Source of the DNA: Seminavis robusta | Lineage: Eukaryota > Bacillariophyta > Bacillariophyceae > Naviculales > Naviculaceae | Assembly (NCBI GenBank): GCA_903772945.1 | Contig: CAICTM010000091.1 | Location: 60,758-124,757 of the forward strand | Direction: 5' to 3' | DNA length: 64,000 bases | In this document: one piece after another, positions 12,491 to 23,426 of the stretch | How positions within the stretch are numbered: the stretch's first letter is position 1 | Layout of the letters: the number at the start of each line of letters is the position of its first letter | Made by a program: the position numbers and the translations under genes | The notes under the pieces: generated by a model | Told to the model about the DNA's origin: nothing | What the model saw: only the letters and a program-made list of their open reading frames with translations | The model's database searches: none

Positions 12491-13476
12491 CTTTTGGTTG
12501 CTTTCGCTCCAGTGGCTGTCCACTGCATATCGTGATACTAGCTAGTAGTGGTACTCGTCCACTCGCACATCCTCTACTAGCTAGCTAGGGGACAGAAACT
12601 CAGAAACTTGCCGGATGTGGTTTTCATTTTTGCAGCAACTGCGACACTGCGACCCCTAATGAAGTGCGAATGAACTGTGAAAGGCTCCGAAGACTTAATG
12701 ACGATTCCCACATGTTATCGCAAGGTGCAATCACGATATCACGGTCTCCTTTTTGTACATGTGTACTGGCGCGATTCAAAAGCCACAACCCCACCACCAA
12801 CTCAAGCTGTCACTACGTCCTACCTAACCACGAGCGTGTTATGGATGCAGACACCGTTCTTGTAAGCACACCGGGAATCTCACACCACCGCCGTCATGCA
12901 TTCCCCATAGAGCACCACGTGGATTCCATTCGCTGGGAAGGGAAACTGCAGTTGCTCCTAGATGGAAGCTCAAGGGTAACATGAAGCTGGCTTGCTTACA
13001 GGTCCTAGCTGAGACGTACTTTTTGAGCGGAATCAAACGATTGGGCGGTGCCATCGGTCCGGGAGTCACCGTGTCGTGAGCCTCGTAGATTCAGGGTAGC
13101 AATGAGAGTCGAGGCCCCGAGGCACGATAGCTACAGTAGACGAAGCATCATTGTCGAACCTAGCGGGATGTGGGAGGCTCGGTCTCCCTGTTTGTGGTCG
13201 CACCGGTACCGTACAGTTTACAGTGCGGTACCGGTAGTATCATACCGTACTCTGGAGAGATTGAAGATGATCATTCGAATGAGGGTGGATCAATCGAATT
13301 GAACGGTATTCGATCGAATCAGTGCTCGAATTACACGTACAGCAATGCCACCATGGCGCACCTCCGACGACCGACCGAGGTGCGCGGGCTCTGCTTTCTC
13401 CAACAAACAAAAGAAAACGAAAAGAGCAAAACCAGACGGAAACGATCTCTACCTTGTGTCTATCGATCTATCCACC
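12491..13476. other. Intergenic between divergent genes; contains a 10-bp inverted repeat
   Basis: This region lies between two divergent genes and must hold both promoters. ACCGGTACCG at 13202-13211 and its reverse complement CGGTACCGGT at 13226-13235 form a perfect 10-bp stem with a 14-base loop, about 240 bp upstream of the glycosyltransferase ATG. Otherwise I see only short ORFs with no domain. Confidence 0.5.
13202..13235. repeat. Perfect 10-bp inverted repeat (GGTACC/ACCGGT type)
   Basis: Arms at 13202-13211 and 13226-13235 with a 14-base loop. Each arm is itself nearly palindromic. It belongs to the same GTAC-rich family of short palindromes seen in several other intergenic stretches. 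Its function is unknown; a protein binding site or a decayed repeat are both possible. Confidence 0.6.
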
Positions 13477-14661
13477 ATGACGAAACTCCAGAGGGGCTCT
13501 CGAATGGCGCAGACGAGTTGGACCGGAAGAGAGGTCGTGACTAGACTTCTCGTGAACTTGTTCTATTTTCTCTTGGCCTACGAGTGCTTCATGCTATACT
13601 TTGAACAGTCCGCTCATAGGGATCTTGCAGCTACTCCCAACCTCCTACTTTCTACCACCGCCCGAACGGTGGGTATCGATGTGGATGTCCTCAGTATTGG
13701 TTCCAAGTCTCGACTGGATCGTTTCCAAGCGCAGATTGAAACATGGGCTCGATCAACCAGTGACGGGGGTCTCATTCGAAAGGTCTACCACGGTACCGAA
13801 GACGACGACTGGGACGAAGCCTGTCGTGATGGGTCATTGACTACCGAACAAGCTGTTAATGTACGACAAGTCTGCAACAAGCTGTATCGGACCAATCGCG
13901 CGCTTTGGTATATGCGAAGGAACATCAACTTGGGATTCTTGTGGGACAGCGATAAACTGAGACCGGGGTGGCTTTGTGCCCAAAAGCGCCTTGTTTTGGC
14001 ATTGGCTCGAGTCTTGAGGGGGTACAATCAGAACAATAAGGTGCCAGATTATCTCTTATTGGTGGACGACGATACTTGGTACGACATGGACAAGCTCGTC
14101 GACATTCTCCGTACAACAAATTCAGATTCTCCGTACGTGGCGGCCGGCTGCAGGACGCATCACTCCAATCGACACGTGATTTACTATGGTGGCATGGGAC
14201 TGGTTCTTTCCAAGGCAAGTCTCCGACGTATGCTTCGTCCCATTCTGGAGTTACCCGACAACGCGAATGATGAGTGGGAGAAGCACGTTCTTCACAAACT
14301 ATCCGAGAATTTGGCAATGGAGAAAGACTTGCATCAACCCGGCATGAGCCTGATTGAGCTGATGGATGCCTACGTCAAGGCTGAGGCATATCAGAATGCG
14401 AACCATTGGGAGCGAGGCTTTTGCTTTCACAGCGACAACTTTTTGAGTTTTATCATTGAACACTATCGTATTCACGAAACAAGCATCATGGATGTCTTGG
14501 TACCGGAGGGCGTGTTTGAAAAGCATGATATCGTACATCATGGTGTATGTACGTTGCATGCCAATTGCGAAGACGATTCCATGATGTGTCATTACCAAAC
14601 ACGAGAGGACATGGTAGAGCGGACCGAGATGGCAAAACGGGCAAGACTGACTGTCACATGA
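13477..14661 (+). CDS. Fringe-like glycosyltransferase, type II membrane protein
   Basis: The predicted protein has 394 residues from the ATG at 13477 (context CACCATGA). An in-frame ATG at 13345 would add 44 basic, low-complexity residues and cannot be excluded. Residues about 21-42 form a hydrophobic signal anchor (LLVNLFYFLLAYECFMLYF), placing the rest in the Golgi or ER lumen. The catalytic domain shows a DDD metal/sugar-nucleotide motif in LLLVDDDTWYDMDKL at about residue 196. It is followed by YVAAGCR and YYGGMGLVLSKASLRRM, the GGxGxxLS block typical of Fringe/beta-1,3-glycosyltransferase (GT31-like) enzymes. A conserved FCFHSDN-type segment occurs later. The donor sugar is not evident from sequence. 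Single exon. Confidence 0.85.
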   Translation: MTKLQRGSRMAQTSWTGREVVTRLLVNLFYFLLAYECFMLYFEQSAHRDLAATPNLLLSTTARTVGIDVDVLSIGSKSRLDRFQAQIETWARSTSDGGLIRKVYHGTEDDDWDEACRDGSLTTEQAVNVRQVCNKLYRTNRALWYMRRNINLGFLWDSDKLRPGWLCAQKRLVLALARVLRGYNQNNKVPDYLLLVDDDTWYDMDKLVDILRTTNSDSPYVAAGCRTHHSNRHVIYYGGMGLVLSKASLRRMLRPILELPDNANDEWEKHVLHKLSENLAMEKDLHQPGMSLIELMDAYVKAEAYQNANHWERGFCFHSDNFLSFIIEHYRIHETSIMDVLVPEGVFEKHDIVHHGVCTLHANCEDDSMMCHYQTREDMVERTEMAKRARLTVT

Positions 14662-15101
14662 GTGCATGTCGTGGGATATTAGGGTTGCTACATCTATATA
14701 TTGGCTCTTGCTTGGATCCGCCAATTTTAGCGAATTTCTGCAAAACGATCTGTTGAGCATTGTTTTGGGTGACACTGCAGTTGAAGGCGAGGTCCTAATA
14801 GAGGAACTCTTTGTGCCATGTTCGTCGAGTGAAACTGCTCGTTCCTGGAATCCATTGGTCAATGCAAAACAGACTGGGAGCCGGGCAATACGATGTGGAT
14901 CCCCACTGCATGGTGTGGTCATTGGATCCAGGTGACGTGTTGAATTCGGCCCGCTGGGCATACCCTCCGAATGAAATTGCGCCGTTGTTCCTGGCTTCCA
15001 GCAGAACTAAATCCAGCAAAGTCCTAGCGTACTAGTTCATCCTATCTAACCAATATCTATAGTACGTAGATTGATGGTGGTGGGTACAGGATAACCCTAA
15101 A
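14662..15101. other. Intergenic, converging 3' ends
   Basis: About 440 bp between the stop codons of converging genes. I see only short ORFs with no domain. Confidence 0.5.
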
Positions 15102-17821
15102 TCAAGTCGCTAGGCAAACTCCTGTCTTGTCGCAACAACTGGTGCAACAATCAGAAGGGCACTGGATGGAAGGAACTCCAGTTTCTGGATTGGGCAGACA
15201 GTCAGCCACAACCTTGGAAGCTTTTTCCTCGGCATAGAATTGCTGGCAGATAGAGACTGGAACTGTGCCAGATAGATCATTCCCATTCACCAGAAGTTCC
15301 CTTAGTAGTGTCAATGCCTCAATCTCATCTGGGATGGTGCCATGGAACTGGTTGTTGGCCAGTTTCAGTAACTCTAGATTTGTCAGCAGACCCAGGGATG
15401 AACTGATTGTACCTGAGAAGTTGCATTTGCTGAGCCTGAGTTCAATTAGATTCTTCAGCTCAGAATATATTGCTTCAGGAATTGTCCCTTTCATTCTGGT
15501 GTTCAAAAGCCTCAAGCTTCTTAACTCGTGTAGCTGGCCAATTTCTGGGGGCAAGGACCCTGAAATGCTAGTGTGATTCAAGTCTAGGTATTGCAAACCA
15601 GTTAGAAGTCCGATTTCACTGGGAAGGGAACCAGTCAGCTGCAGTCAACAGAAACAAACAAACAAGAATTGGAGTTAAGTTGAGTCATTTATTGGTATTG
15701 GTGATCACCTGCCAAAGGACAGTAGGAGTGGCGACTTACCTCATTTTCACCCAAAAAGAGCCACTCCAAAGAAGTTTGGTCAAATAGTCCTGTTGGAAGG
15801 GACCCAATCAGTGCATTTCTGCTCAAAGACAACCGCTTCAAAGGAAACAGACCCACTTCGGATGGAATCTTCCCAGTCAATCTATTTGAAGATATCCGAA
15901 GGTTGGAAAGTTTGCCATTTCCTTCCTGAAGATTTACAAACCATTCTCCTGGGATTGTCCCAGTTAATCTGTTTCCTTCCAAGTGAAGGTTTTCCAGGGT
16001 AAGGCTTGACTGATTGGAAAAGAGCTTTTGGGGTAACACTCCAGTCAACATGTTGCTGAGTAAAACAAGCTCCTTTAGCTGAGGCAAATATGCGATCTCC
16101 CAGGGAAGAGGGCCATTGAGCTGATTCGATCCTAGAGCAACAACCAAGACAAAGAAATATGAGAATGAATCGAGCAATATGAGCCATTTTGCATTTTCTT
16201 ACGAAAATTAATTACGAAAATTAATTTCATTTGTCTGCTTCTTTTCTGCGCAAGTTATGCCGGCCCACTTGCATTCGTGACTGGCAGAGAGCCAGTGATC
16301 ACCCCAGATGGTTGATGTTGCTTCGCCAGTTAAATAATCTGGCTCATAGCAGAAATTAACTGATGCGCTTCCTCGGCCAGTTGCAGGTGGATTGCACTCC
16401 TTCCATGGCTTGTGCCTTGTGGTTTGGTAGTAGAAGAGAACCAAAACGAACCTCTGTACCAAGTTGGGAGAGTCATACTCCAACTGCATGGGATCCTTGT
16501 TGACAATCCAATCAAAAGCTTTTTGCCTTGTTTCCAGCATGAACTCTTGGATATCACTATCATAACCTTTTCCATTTGCCACCACCTTTTCAAAGTAGTC
16601 CTTGCCAAGGATGCTGGTCAGAACAATTTCAATCTTTGGTGCTTCTACAGCATCTCTGGTTGTGGTAGGCGCAATGGTACTACTGAAGTCCACATAAACC
16701 TTTTGGCTGCAGTGCCCTGCACCACAGACAGCCCCCGCAATAATGCCTGCAACAACCACAAGGATGCACAGGCCTTTCATAGCATAGAAAGGCCAGTTAC
16801 TTTGCTGCCGGGCCTTCCTACGGCCATCTTCAGCTGTGGCAATGGGTAGGTCATCCTCATCCTCAACAACAGGTCTTGCTTCTGCCAAGGACTCGGGTGG
16901 TGGTGGTGGTTGGATATCTGATTCATCATCGTCAGCGTTCATACTACCAGCACTGCTTGGCTGATGTGTTTGCTCGGTGAATCCGAATCCGACTGGATGG
17001 ACAGAATGTGCTCCTGGTATACTCTCGTGTGCTCCTGGTATAATCTCGTGCACCACAGTTCTATTTGTGCGAGCAAGGGATGGAATATTTGTTTGTGATG
17101 GCAAGGTTCTAGCATCTTGCCCAGCAGAAGAGGACTCATTAGAAACCTCGGCTTTGCTGTTGTCTGTTCTACCGACTGGTAAATCCTTGTTTTGGCCCCC
17201 ACCTTGTAGAACAATTTTCTTGGCTAGGTCATCCTCACAAATTTCCTTTTGCATGCTTCGATGAATGCCAGTATCTCGAACTGATTCAAAGGAAATTTGT
17301 CGAACCGGGTAGATCTGGGTCTCCTGGTTGATTCTCGATTCCAAGGTAGCCATTGAGGGAACATTGGCTGATTCCTCCTTTTTGGTGTTCTTTTCTTGTT
17401 CTTTGAGGATTCGATTTTTATCCAATTTTTGGCTGCGCGTAGTGATACCGGTAGTCGAGCTGTCAGTGGGGTCTTGGGATAATTCCTCCTGAAGCGGCGG
17501 CAAACCTGAAGGTGTCGTTGCCGGTCCTCTTGGCTGCTGTGTGACTGGCTGAAAGGTGGGATGATCTACATCATCGGTATCGTGTAGAGTCTGTGCTGAT
17601 GGGTACATGTGAGGGACAAATAGCTGAGCATCTTGGAAGTGAGTGGTCACCGACGAAGCACAGCTCATGTCTTCTGGTCTGGGGATATCGATCAAGCTGG
17701 GTGGGTCCACTACCGACTCATCCTCGACATCGGGTTGTCCTTGCTGTGGCTGTGGCATCCCACCAGCAGGATTGGCACTGCTTCTACCAGTACTTGTCGT
17801 AAGATCGGGAGTCGTAGGCAT
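15102..17821 (-). CDS. Leucine-rich-repeat type II membrane protein
   Basis: Three exons on the minus strand: 17821-16216, 16131-15740 and 15638-15102. Introns are 84 bp (donor C|GTAATT, acceptor CTCTAG|GA) and 101 bp (GAG|GTAAGT, acceptor CTGCAG|CTG). The splice gives 844 residues with every junction inside the LRR pattern (for example INF|RSNQLNGPLP and GENE|LTGSLPSEIG). The first roughly 340 residues are disordered and acidic, with a PPPPPP run, and have no signal peptide. A membrane segment follows at about 345-370 (MKGLCILVVVAGIIAGAVCG). A roughly 165-residue lumenal or extracellular region contains a CKWAGITC cap like the LRR N-terminal caps of plant receptors. Then come about ten plant-type LRRs (LxxLxLxxNxLxGxIPxE) and a Cys-rich C-terminal cap ending CPSDCCTSCC. 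There is no kinase domain. A role as a cell-surface binding or adhesion protein is likely; the ligand is unknown. Confidence 0.9.
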
Positions 17822-17861
17822 ATTATTGCACCGTCAGAGGGAGAAGAACCGAAAAGAAAAA

Positions 17862-17917
17862 CAAATACTAAATAGATACGTTAAGGAGCGAGGGGGGCGA
17901 AGCTAGGCAAAGCAGTG
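17862..17917. repeat. Direct repeat copy 1 flanking a retroelement fragment
   Basis: The segment containing TACGTTAAGGAGC...GGGGGG...AGCTAGGCA is repeated with small differences at 18891-18953. The two copies bracket the decayed retroelement domain at 18006-18836. They may be the flanking sequence duplicated at insertion, or a transduced tail. Confidence 0.6.
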
Positions 17918-18005
17918 GCTGCGGTGGTGGGTGGCTGTTGTACCGAAAATGGTGAGGGGTTGATATTTCAACTCCTTTCGTTGCACTGGCTCCTGGCTTG
18001 CAGTC

Positions 18006-18836
18006 ATGCCCGATATTGCCAAACGCACTCACCTCTCCGCTCAAGAATGGCGTGATGCTCTCTTTCTCCGGTTCGGTCTTACCCCCCCAGCTCTTCCAGC
18101 TCTTTGTGATGGCTGTACTGGTCCCTTCAGCGTTCCACATGCTCTGGATTGCAAACGCGGTGGCTTAATCATCCGTCGCCATAATGAAATCCGCAATGAA
18201 CTTGGTTCTATTGCATGTGAATGCTTTGGTTCCTCTAGCGTCCAATCGAACCACCCCTTCCATCTGTTCCCGCCCTACTATCCCTGCCGGTCACCCAATT
18301 TCTACCTTACCTCCCCTTCCTCCCCCCCCTCTCAATCCCCCTCCAGCCCCCGAGCTCTTACTGGTGATCTTTCCATTCGCGCTTGTTTGAACGAGGTACT
18401 ACAGCTATTATTGACGTACGTGTCACTGATTTGGACTGTGCCTCTTACCGCAACAAAGATCCCGTCAAAGTTTTAACCCAACAAGACGCGACAAAATTTC
18501 CAAATATAAAGATGCGTGCGAGTCCAATCGCGCTTCCTTCCACCCCTTTGTTGTTTCAGTGGATGGCATGCTTGCCCCTCAAGCCAAGACTCTCTTACAA
18601 CGCCTTGCTTCTGCTACTGCCTCCAAAACTCATTTTCCTACTCTCAAATGATGTCTTCATGCAGACCCGTCTCAATTGCCCCTTGTGAAAGCTACCCATT
18701 ATGTCTCCGTGGATCCCGCAAAGCCAAACCCTTTGCCCCCGTAATGGTCCTCAATTTCTTGCCCCTGATCCCACAGAACCTAGTCCTGAATTTCGACTGT
18801 TCTTTGCTTAAGCCTGGCCCCGGCTGGCTTCCGTAG
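18006..18836 (+). pseudogene. Decayed C-terminal domain of a retroelement polyprotein
   Basis: Three consecutive reading frames together spell one protein domain, so at least two frameshifts separate them. Frame one (from 18006) has EWRDALFLRFGLTPPALPALC...HALDCKRGGLIIRRHNEIRNEL, a Cys/His motif (CDGC...HALDC). Frame two (about 18383-18480) has AIIDVRVTDLDCASYRNKDP. Frame three (about 18490-18650) has DKISKYKDACESNRASF followed by HPFVVSVDGMLAPQAKTLL. I recognise this combination (CxxC..HALxCxxGG..RHNxIRD, then DVRV, then PFVVSxDGMLxxEA) from the tail of reverse-transcriptase polyproteins in many eukaryotes. No reverse transcriptase domain precedes it, so it is a truncated and frameshifted copy. 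Confidence 0.75.
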
Positions 18837-18890
18837 ATAATTTCCCTACTCTAAAACCCCCTGATCTACTACGAGAAAGGAAAATAAATA

Positions 18891-18953
18891 AATAAATATT
18901 AAATAGGTACGTTAAGGAGCAGGGGGGGGGGGCTAAGCTAGGCAGAGCGGTGC
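18891..18953. repeat. Direct repeat copy 2 flanking a retroelement fragment
   Basis: It matches 17862-17917 over about 55 bp (AAATAxTAAATAGxTACGTTAAGGAGC, a poly-G run, then CTAGGCAxAGC), with a longer G run here. It lies directly downstream of the retroelement fragment. Confidence 0.6.
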
Positions 18954-19682
18954 CATCGGGACCCGTATTGGGTAGCAGTGGTAGAGCAGGGCAAGGGGCG
19001 GCTGGCAAAAGGAGGGGAACTCGAGAGGGAGCAAGAAGGGGCAAGACTAGCGGAAGAGTGCAAGTGCACCATTGGCATCCCAGAGAGAACGGCAGTAGCT
19101 TATTGTGCCAGCAGGGACACGGGAGCCATTTATGCAGAGGTGGCAGGCCCGAATAATAGCAAGGCTAAGCCAAGCATTAACGTAGCCACGCACCACTGAG
19201 TAAGGGTGTTCCCACGAGAAAGTGTTCTGATTCACACGCTCTGCTGTTGGGAGGTTGCTGCATGAGACTCCCGAGGAAGCAGCGTCCAAATTTTACAGCA
19301 GCTATTACGCAGTCTGCCCCTTATGTACTGATAGTGGACCCTCACTGTGGGTTCATGCAAATGACAGCCAATCGATTGGATTCGAATGGATTTGATGGAC
19401 TCGATCGATCCCATTGTGTTTGCGGCAATGCCCAGAGCTGATCTGCATCTGCAATCCAGGCAAGTCATTACTGTTATTCCCGGCTGCATGCTTGGAAGCA
19501 CCATCCAGCATTGATTGAATCCCAACAACCAACACACATTTGACAAAGATAACCTTGAAGAGTGGATGTACACTGCACTAATTCAGCATGCTTGAATATC
19601 AACAAGAAGTCCATTGAGACACAGCTTTCCCTCCACCTTGCAAGCACTCATTCATTTTCTGAGGGGGGGGCTCCTCCTGCTT
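18954..19682. other. Intergenic, no gene recognised
   Basis: Short ORFs on both strands with no recognisable domain. The 3' end of the NarK-type transporter gene lies just beyond 19683. Confidence 0.4.
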
Positions 19683-21636
19683 TTAAACACCTCGGCGTTC
19701 TGCTTGTGGTCGTACGTAGTACCACCAATTCAGACCAGCACATATTAAATAGTAGCATGCCAGACCATAGAATGTTTTCTCCGGACTGTTGGATTCGATG
19801 GCAATATCAAAGAGCTCTGGGAAAATGTAAGCGCCATAACTTCCCATGGCGCTGCTCCATCCCAAGACCGGTCCCGCGAGCTTGGTATCATAGAGCACAC
19901 CAATGGTACGAAAACTTGTTCCATTGATTCCACCCGCAGAAACGAACACATTCAATGAGAGAAAGACAAACAGCGCAAATGTGTCTTCAGGGTGATCCAG
20001 GGTAATGGTCCTTTTGAGGAGAGAGCCGAGCCACATGCTGGCTGCCGCAAGCCACAGAGTGAGCACCATGGTGCAATTGGCGCCACCCCAGGCATCAGCC
20101 GCCATGCCTCCCACAGGACGAATGAGGGAACCCACACCTGCACCAATCCATGCATAGGAGAATGGATTGGGTGCATCGGGATTGTCAATGACTTCCTTGG
20201 TCCAGGTTCCACCATGATCCAAACAGTCGTCTTCAGCTCCCCCAACGGTAAAGACACCCTGCCGATCGGTACATCCCCATTCCCGTGCTTTTCCGTAGGC
20301 AAACTCAATGAGTTTGGGAAACGTGGCGGCATATCCGATGAAACAGGAAAAGGACATGATGTAGATAAAGGTCATGATCCAAGTGTGCTTGTCACGGAAC
20401 ATTTCTCCTTGCTTGCGAACGCCCTCTCTCACGATGGGTGGGCTGACATACCAGAGGATCAGATGCTCTGCCACACATGTCAATAAGACGGCCAAAAACT
20501 TGTGAGCGATTTGAACTGCTTCCGAAGTATAGAAAAAGGCGCTGTTTCGGGTTGCAATGAGAAACAGGACCCCCACAGCCCCACCTAGCAATCCTTGGGC
20601 ATGCAGGCAGTAAAAGTAAATAGTGTTCCAGAGCTCGTTGTTTCCTTTGTGATTTCCATGTTCCGGTAGGTCGGACATCCACATGTAAGTTCCAATGGCT
20701 GCGAGAAGAGCCACGGGCCACCATACCCATCCAGCTGTTTCATGTACATGCGAACATGATGTGTGAGTTGTTTAGTGAAGCAATCTGTCAATCACTTGGG
20801 TGTGAGGGCTGCACTTGAGCTTGCTTACCATGATTGGGCCACACTTCTAGGCCGGGTGCCAAGGGTTGATTGCCAAAGGAAGTACCAATGCAGAGTGGCA
20901 CAAATAGCTGTGTGAGCGAGACTCCAAAGTTTCCAATGCCTGCATTGAATCCCAAGGCGTATCCCTGTTGGCTTTTGGGAAACAATGTGGAAATGTTATT
21001 GTTGGATGAGGAAAAGGCCCCCCCTCCCACTCCCGTGAACCATGCCGCCACAAGGAGTACAGAAAATGATGTGTCCGTCGAATTCAAGGCCCATGCAATC
21101 ATAATGGTGGGCACCATGAGCAAGATGGAATTTTGTCCATTGGGGATTCGCCCACCGACAATATGTGTCATGAATGTATTGCAGACACGGAGTGTAGCTC
21201 CCGAGAGTCCCGCAACGGATGGCAACAAAGACACGAGTCTCTTGTACTCGTCACCTTGTGGGGACCCCCAATCCTCAAAGGCGTACAAGGTGGGATCAGC
21301 TGTATGAACTTCCAGAATGGATTTGGAGACGATCGTCCAAATCACCCACACACCAAACCCCACACTAATGTTGGGAATGCTCATCAACAGATTTCGTGTG
21401 GCAATGTGACCTCCATGGCCATTCTCCCATTGTTCTTCGTTTTCGGGATCCCATGAAGCCAACTTTGACTTGACCTTGCGGTGCCAACCGGCCGACTCTT
21501 CGATTGATGCAAGGCCGGAACGCTCCACATCTTTGTTGTTGGACTCATCGATACCGGTACCACTGGTATTGAGCGGATCAAACAAGGCGCTGCTACTCAT
21601 CGTGTCGGCAGTGTACATTGTGTTTGAGTGTTTCAT
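19683..21636 (-). CDS. NarK-type MFS nitrate/nitrite transporter
   Basis: Two exons on the minus strand: 21636-20829 and 20734-19683, with a 94-bp intron (donor CATG|GTAAGC, acceptor AACAG|CTGG). The phase-1 join gives 619 residues and restores NHAGWVWWPVALLAAIGTYM at the junction. It is an integral membrane protein of the major facilitator superfamily. Exon 1 carries a charged cytosolic tail of about 85 residues, then the NarK-like N-terminal half: TRNLLMSIPNISVGFGVWVIW, ATLRVCNTFM, GVGGGAFSSSNNNISTLFPK and the nitrate/nitrite porter signature ALGFNAGIGNFGVSLTQLF. Exon 2 holds the second half with FSYAWIGAGVGSLIRPVGG. The GNFGVS..QL form is closer to bacterial NarK than to the NRT2 type usual in algae. 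An alternative start is the third Met (21600). A broken inverted copy is at 29240-30368. Confidence 0.87.
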
Positions 21637-23426
21637 GGAAACCGATCAGGCCATTGAGGATTCCAATGCAATGTTTGGGCAAAGTTGCAGTTGCGGTCAA
21701 GAATCTCGTGTGCCAGTTGGTACAGACCATATATATCTTTCCAAGTTGCGATGAAAAGTCGATGAAGTTCTGGGTCATTTTCGGAGTTTACCAAAATTGC
21801 TTACACCTAAAGCCGGCCTCATCGCAATGACACCACAATTGACATGATTTTCTTGATGCCGGAACTTGTTTCTGATGGCTCAAGGTGAACGGCTCCCCCT
21901 TTTAAGACCTTTAAAAGACCACAAAGAGAAGTAAAAAAGGGCAATTCAGAAAATATTGGACCTTGAAGTTCCTAGGTAGGTTTACTTATGCCTTAAGCGT
22001 ACTAAGAGCTCAGTTTAGCTGGATCGTCACTATGTCAAAGGATGCAAAGTGTAGCGGTACTAGTACATGTAGCTCATGATCTCATGATGTACACTCCGAG
22101 CTACATGTACATTGTACCGTACAGTACATGATGCAGAGTCTCCTCGCTGCTCGGAGAAGTGCCAATAACAGGAAAGTAGTCTAGAACTCTCTCAAAGGCT
22201 TACTAGTAATATGCTTTTTTAGAATTGGGCGTAACAGGCTAGAGTACTCTACACTCGGTTATAAGAAGTAATGGTACCCTTAAATTCGTCGGGGCTAATT
22301 TTTGGATTTCTCTGCTACGTTTGGCTACAGTAGTCTACGGTAGTACAGTAACCGTACCTGGTAGTCAGTTTCTTTCTTACACTGCGGTGTACCGATAGAT
22401 AAGTTTTGTTTGTTACCGTATGGTACCAGTACAGTACGATGTAGTCTATAGCATACCGTATCAGCCAATCAGTATGTAACCAATGATGCATGCAGGTAAA
22501 ACAAGGACATTCGCCCTGCTGGTGGCAGATGTGGAAGACTCGACTCGAGGATTGAAATGCTATCATAGTACCTCCTTCTCCGGCCATGCCTTGAAAAGGA
22601 TGAGCACTGTGAGAAACGTTGGCTATGGTAGGAAAATATTTCATAGTACGGTAGGTGCCCGACTGCTGCGGTTTCAACTAACTGTTCCTCGCAATGTAAG
22701 AGTACCATACTACAACGGTCTTGAGATTGAATTCTTGTGTTCAGGTATGGAGTGATCTTGAAAGTGGGAAGGGAGCGGCATCCGGAAGAACTATGGGGTT
22801 CTTTGAAGAGACAGATGGATTGCAGAAGATATGAAGATATAATATTATTATTTTCTCTTTTCTGCGTCTGTGCCAGTGAGCCATTGATTGATGCCAGTGT
22901 ACCAGTTCAGAGATAGCTGCATACGATTGTATGTTGTATGAGAATGTCATCCCGCAGCGCTAGCGCGCTACTTGCTACAAAAAGTACGCGTGGAGTATCC
23001 AAAAAGTTCACAATGGTTAGGAATCACAAGAGTGTTCTTTAGTACCTAAATACCTAAATAGATTACTGTAAATGATATTTTCCAATGCATAAAGGACACG
23101 TGGAAACAACTTAGTAGTAGCTGTCAATGGTCATAGTCACTGACACCAAGTTCAAGATAACATTTGCATTATAATATACCGGTCTACACATACATCATCC
23201 AACATGTCTCGAGGACTGTGTGACCGCGTACAAGTACCTACAGACGTACCAGAACAAGTAGAAAGTAAGTAGTGAGGAATTCAATTCGAGCGGAAGCACT
23301 TTTTTCTCCCCACAATATTTTTCTTTTCCTCCTCTGCTCATTGTTTTGTGTCTCCTCTGCTTTGGCTCTTTCTTCATTTACTATTTTATCGGTGTTTTCG
23401 CAGGTATATAGCTTCCGTACAGTACC
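21637..23426. other. Intergenic between divergent transporter and cyclase genes
   Basis: No supported gene in about 1.8 kb. It contains scattered GTAC/TACCG short palindromes (22060-22130 and 22320-22450). Both promoters should lie here. Confidence 0.5.
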
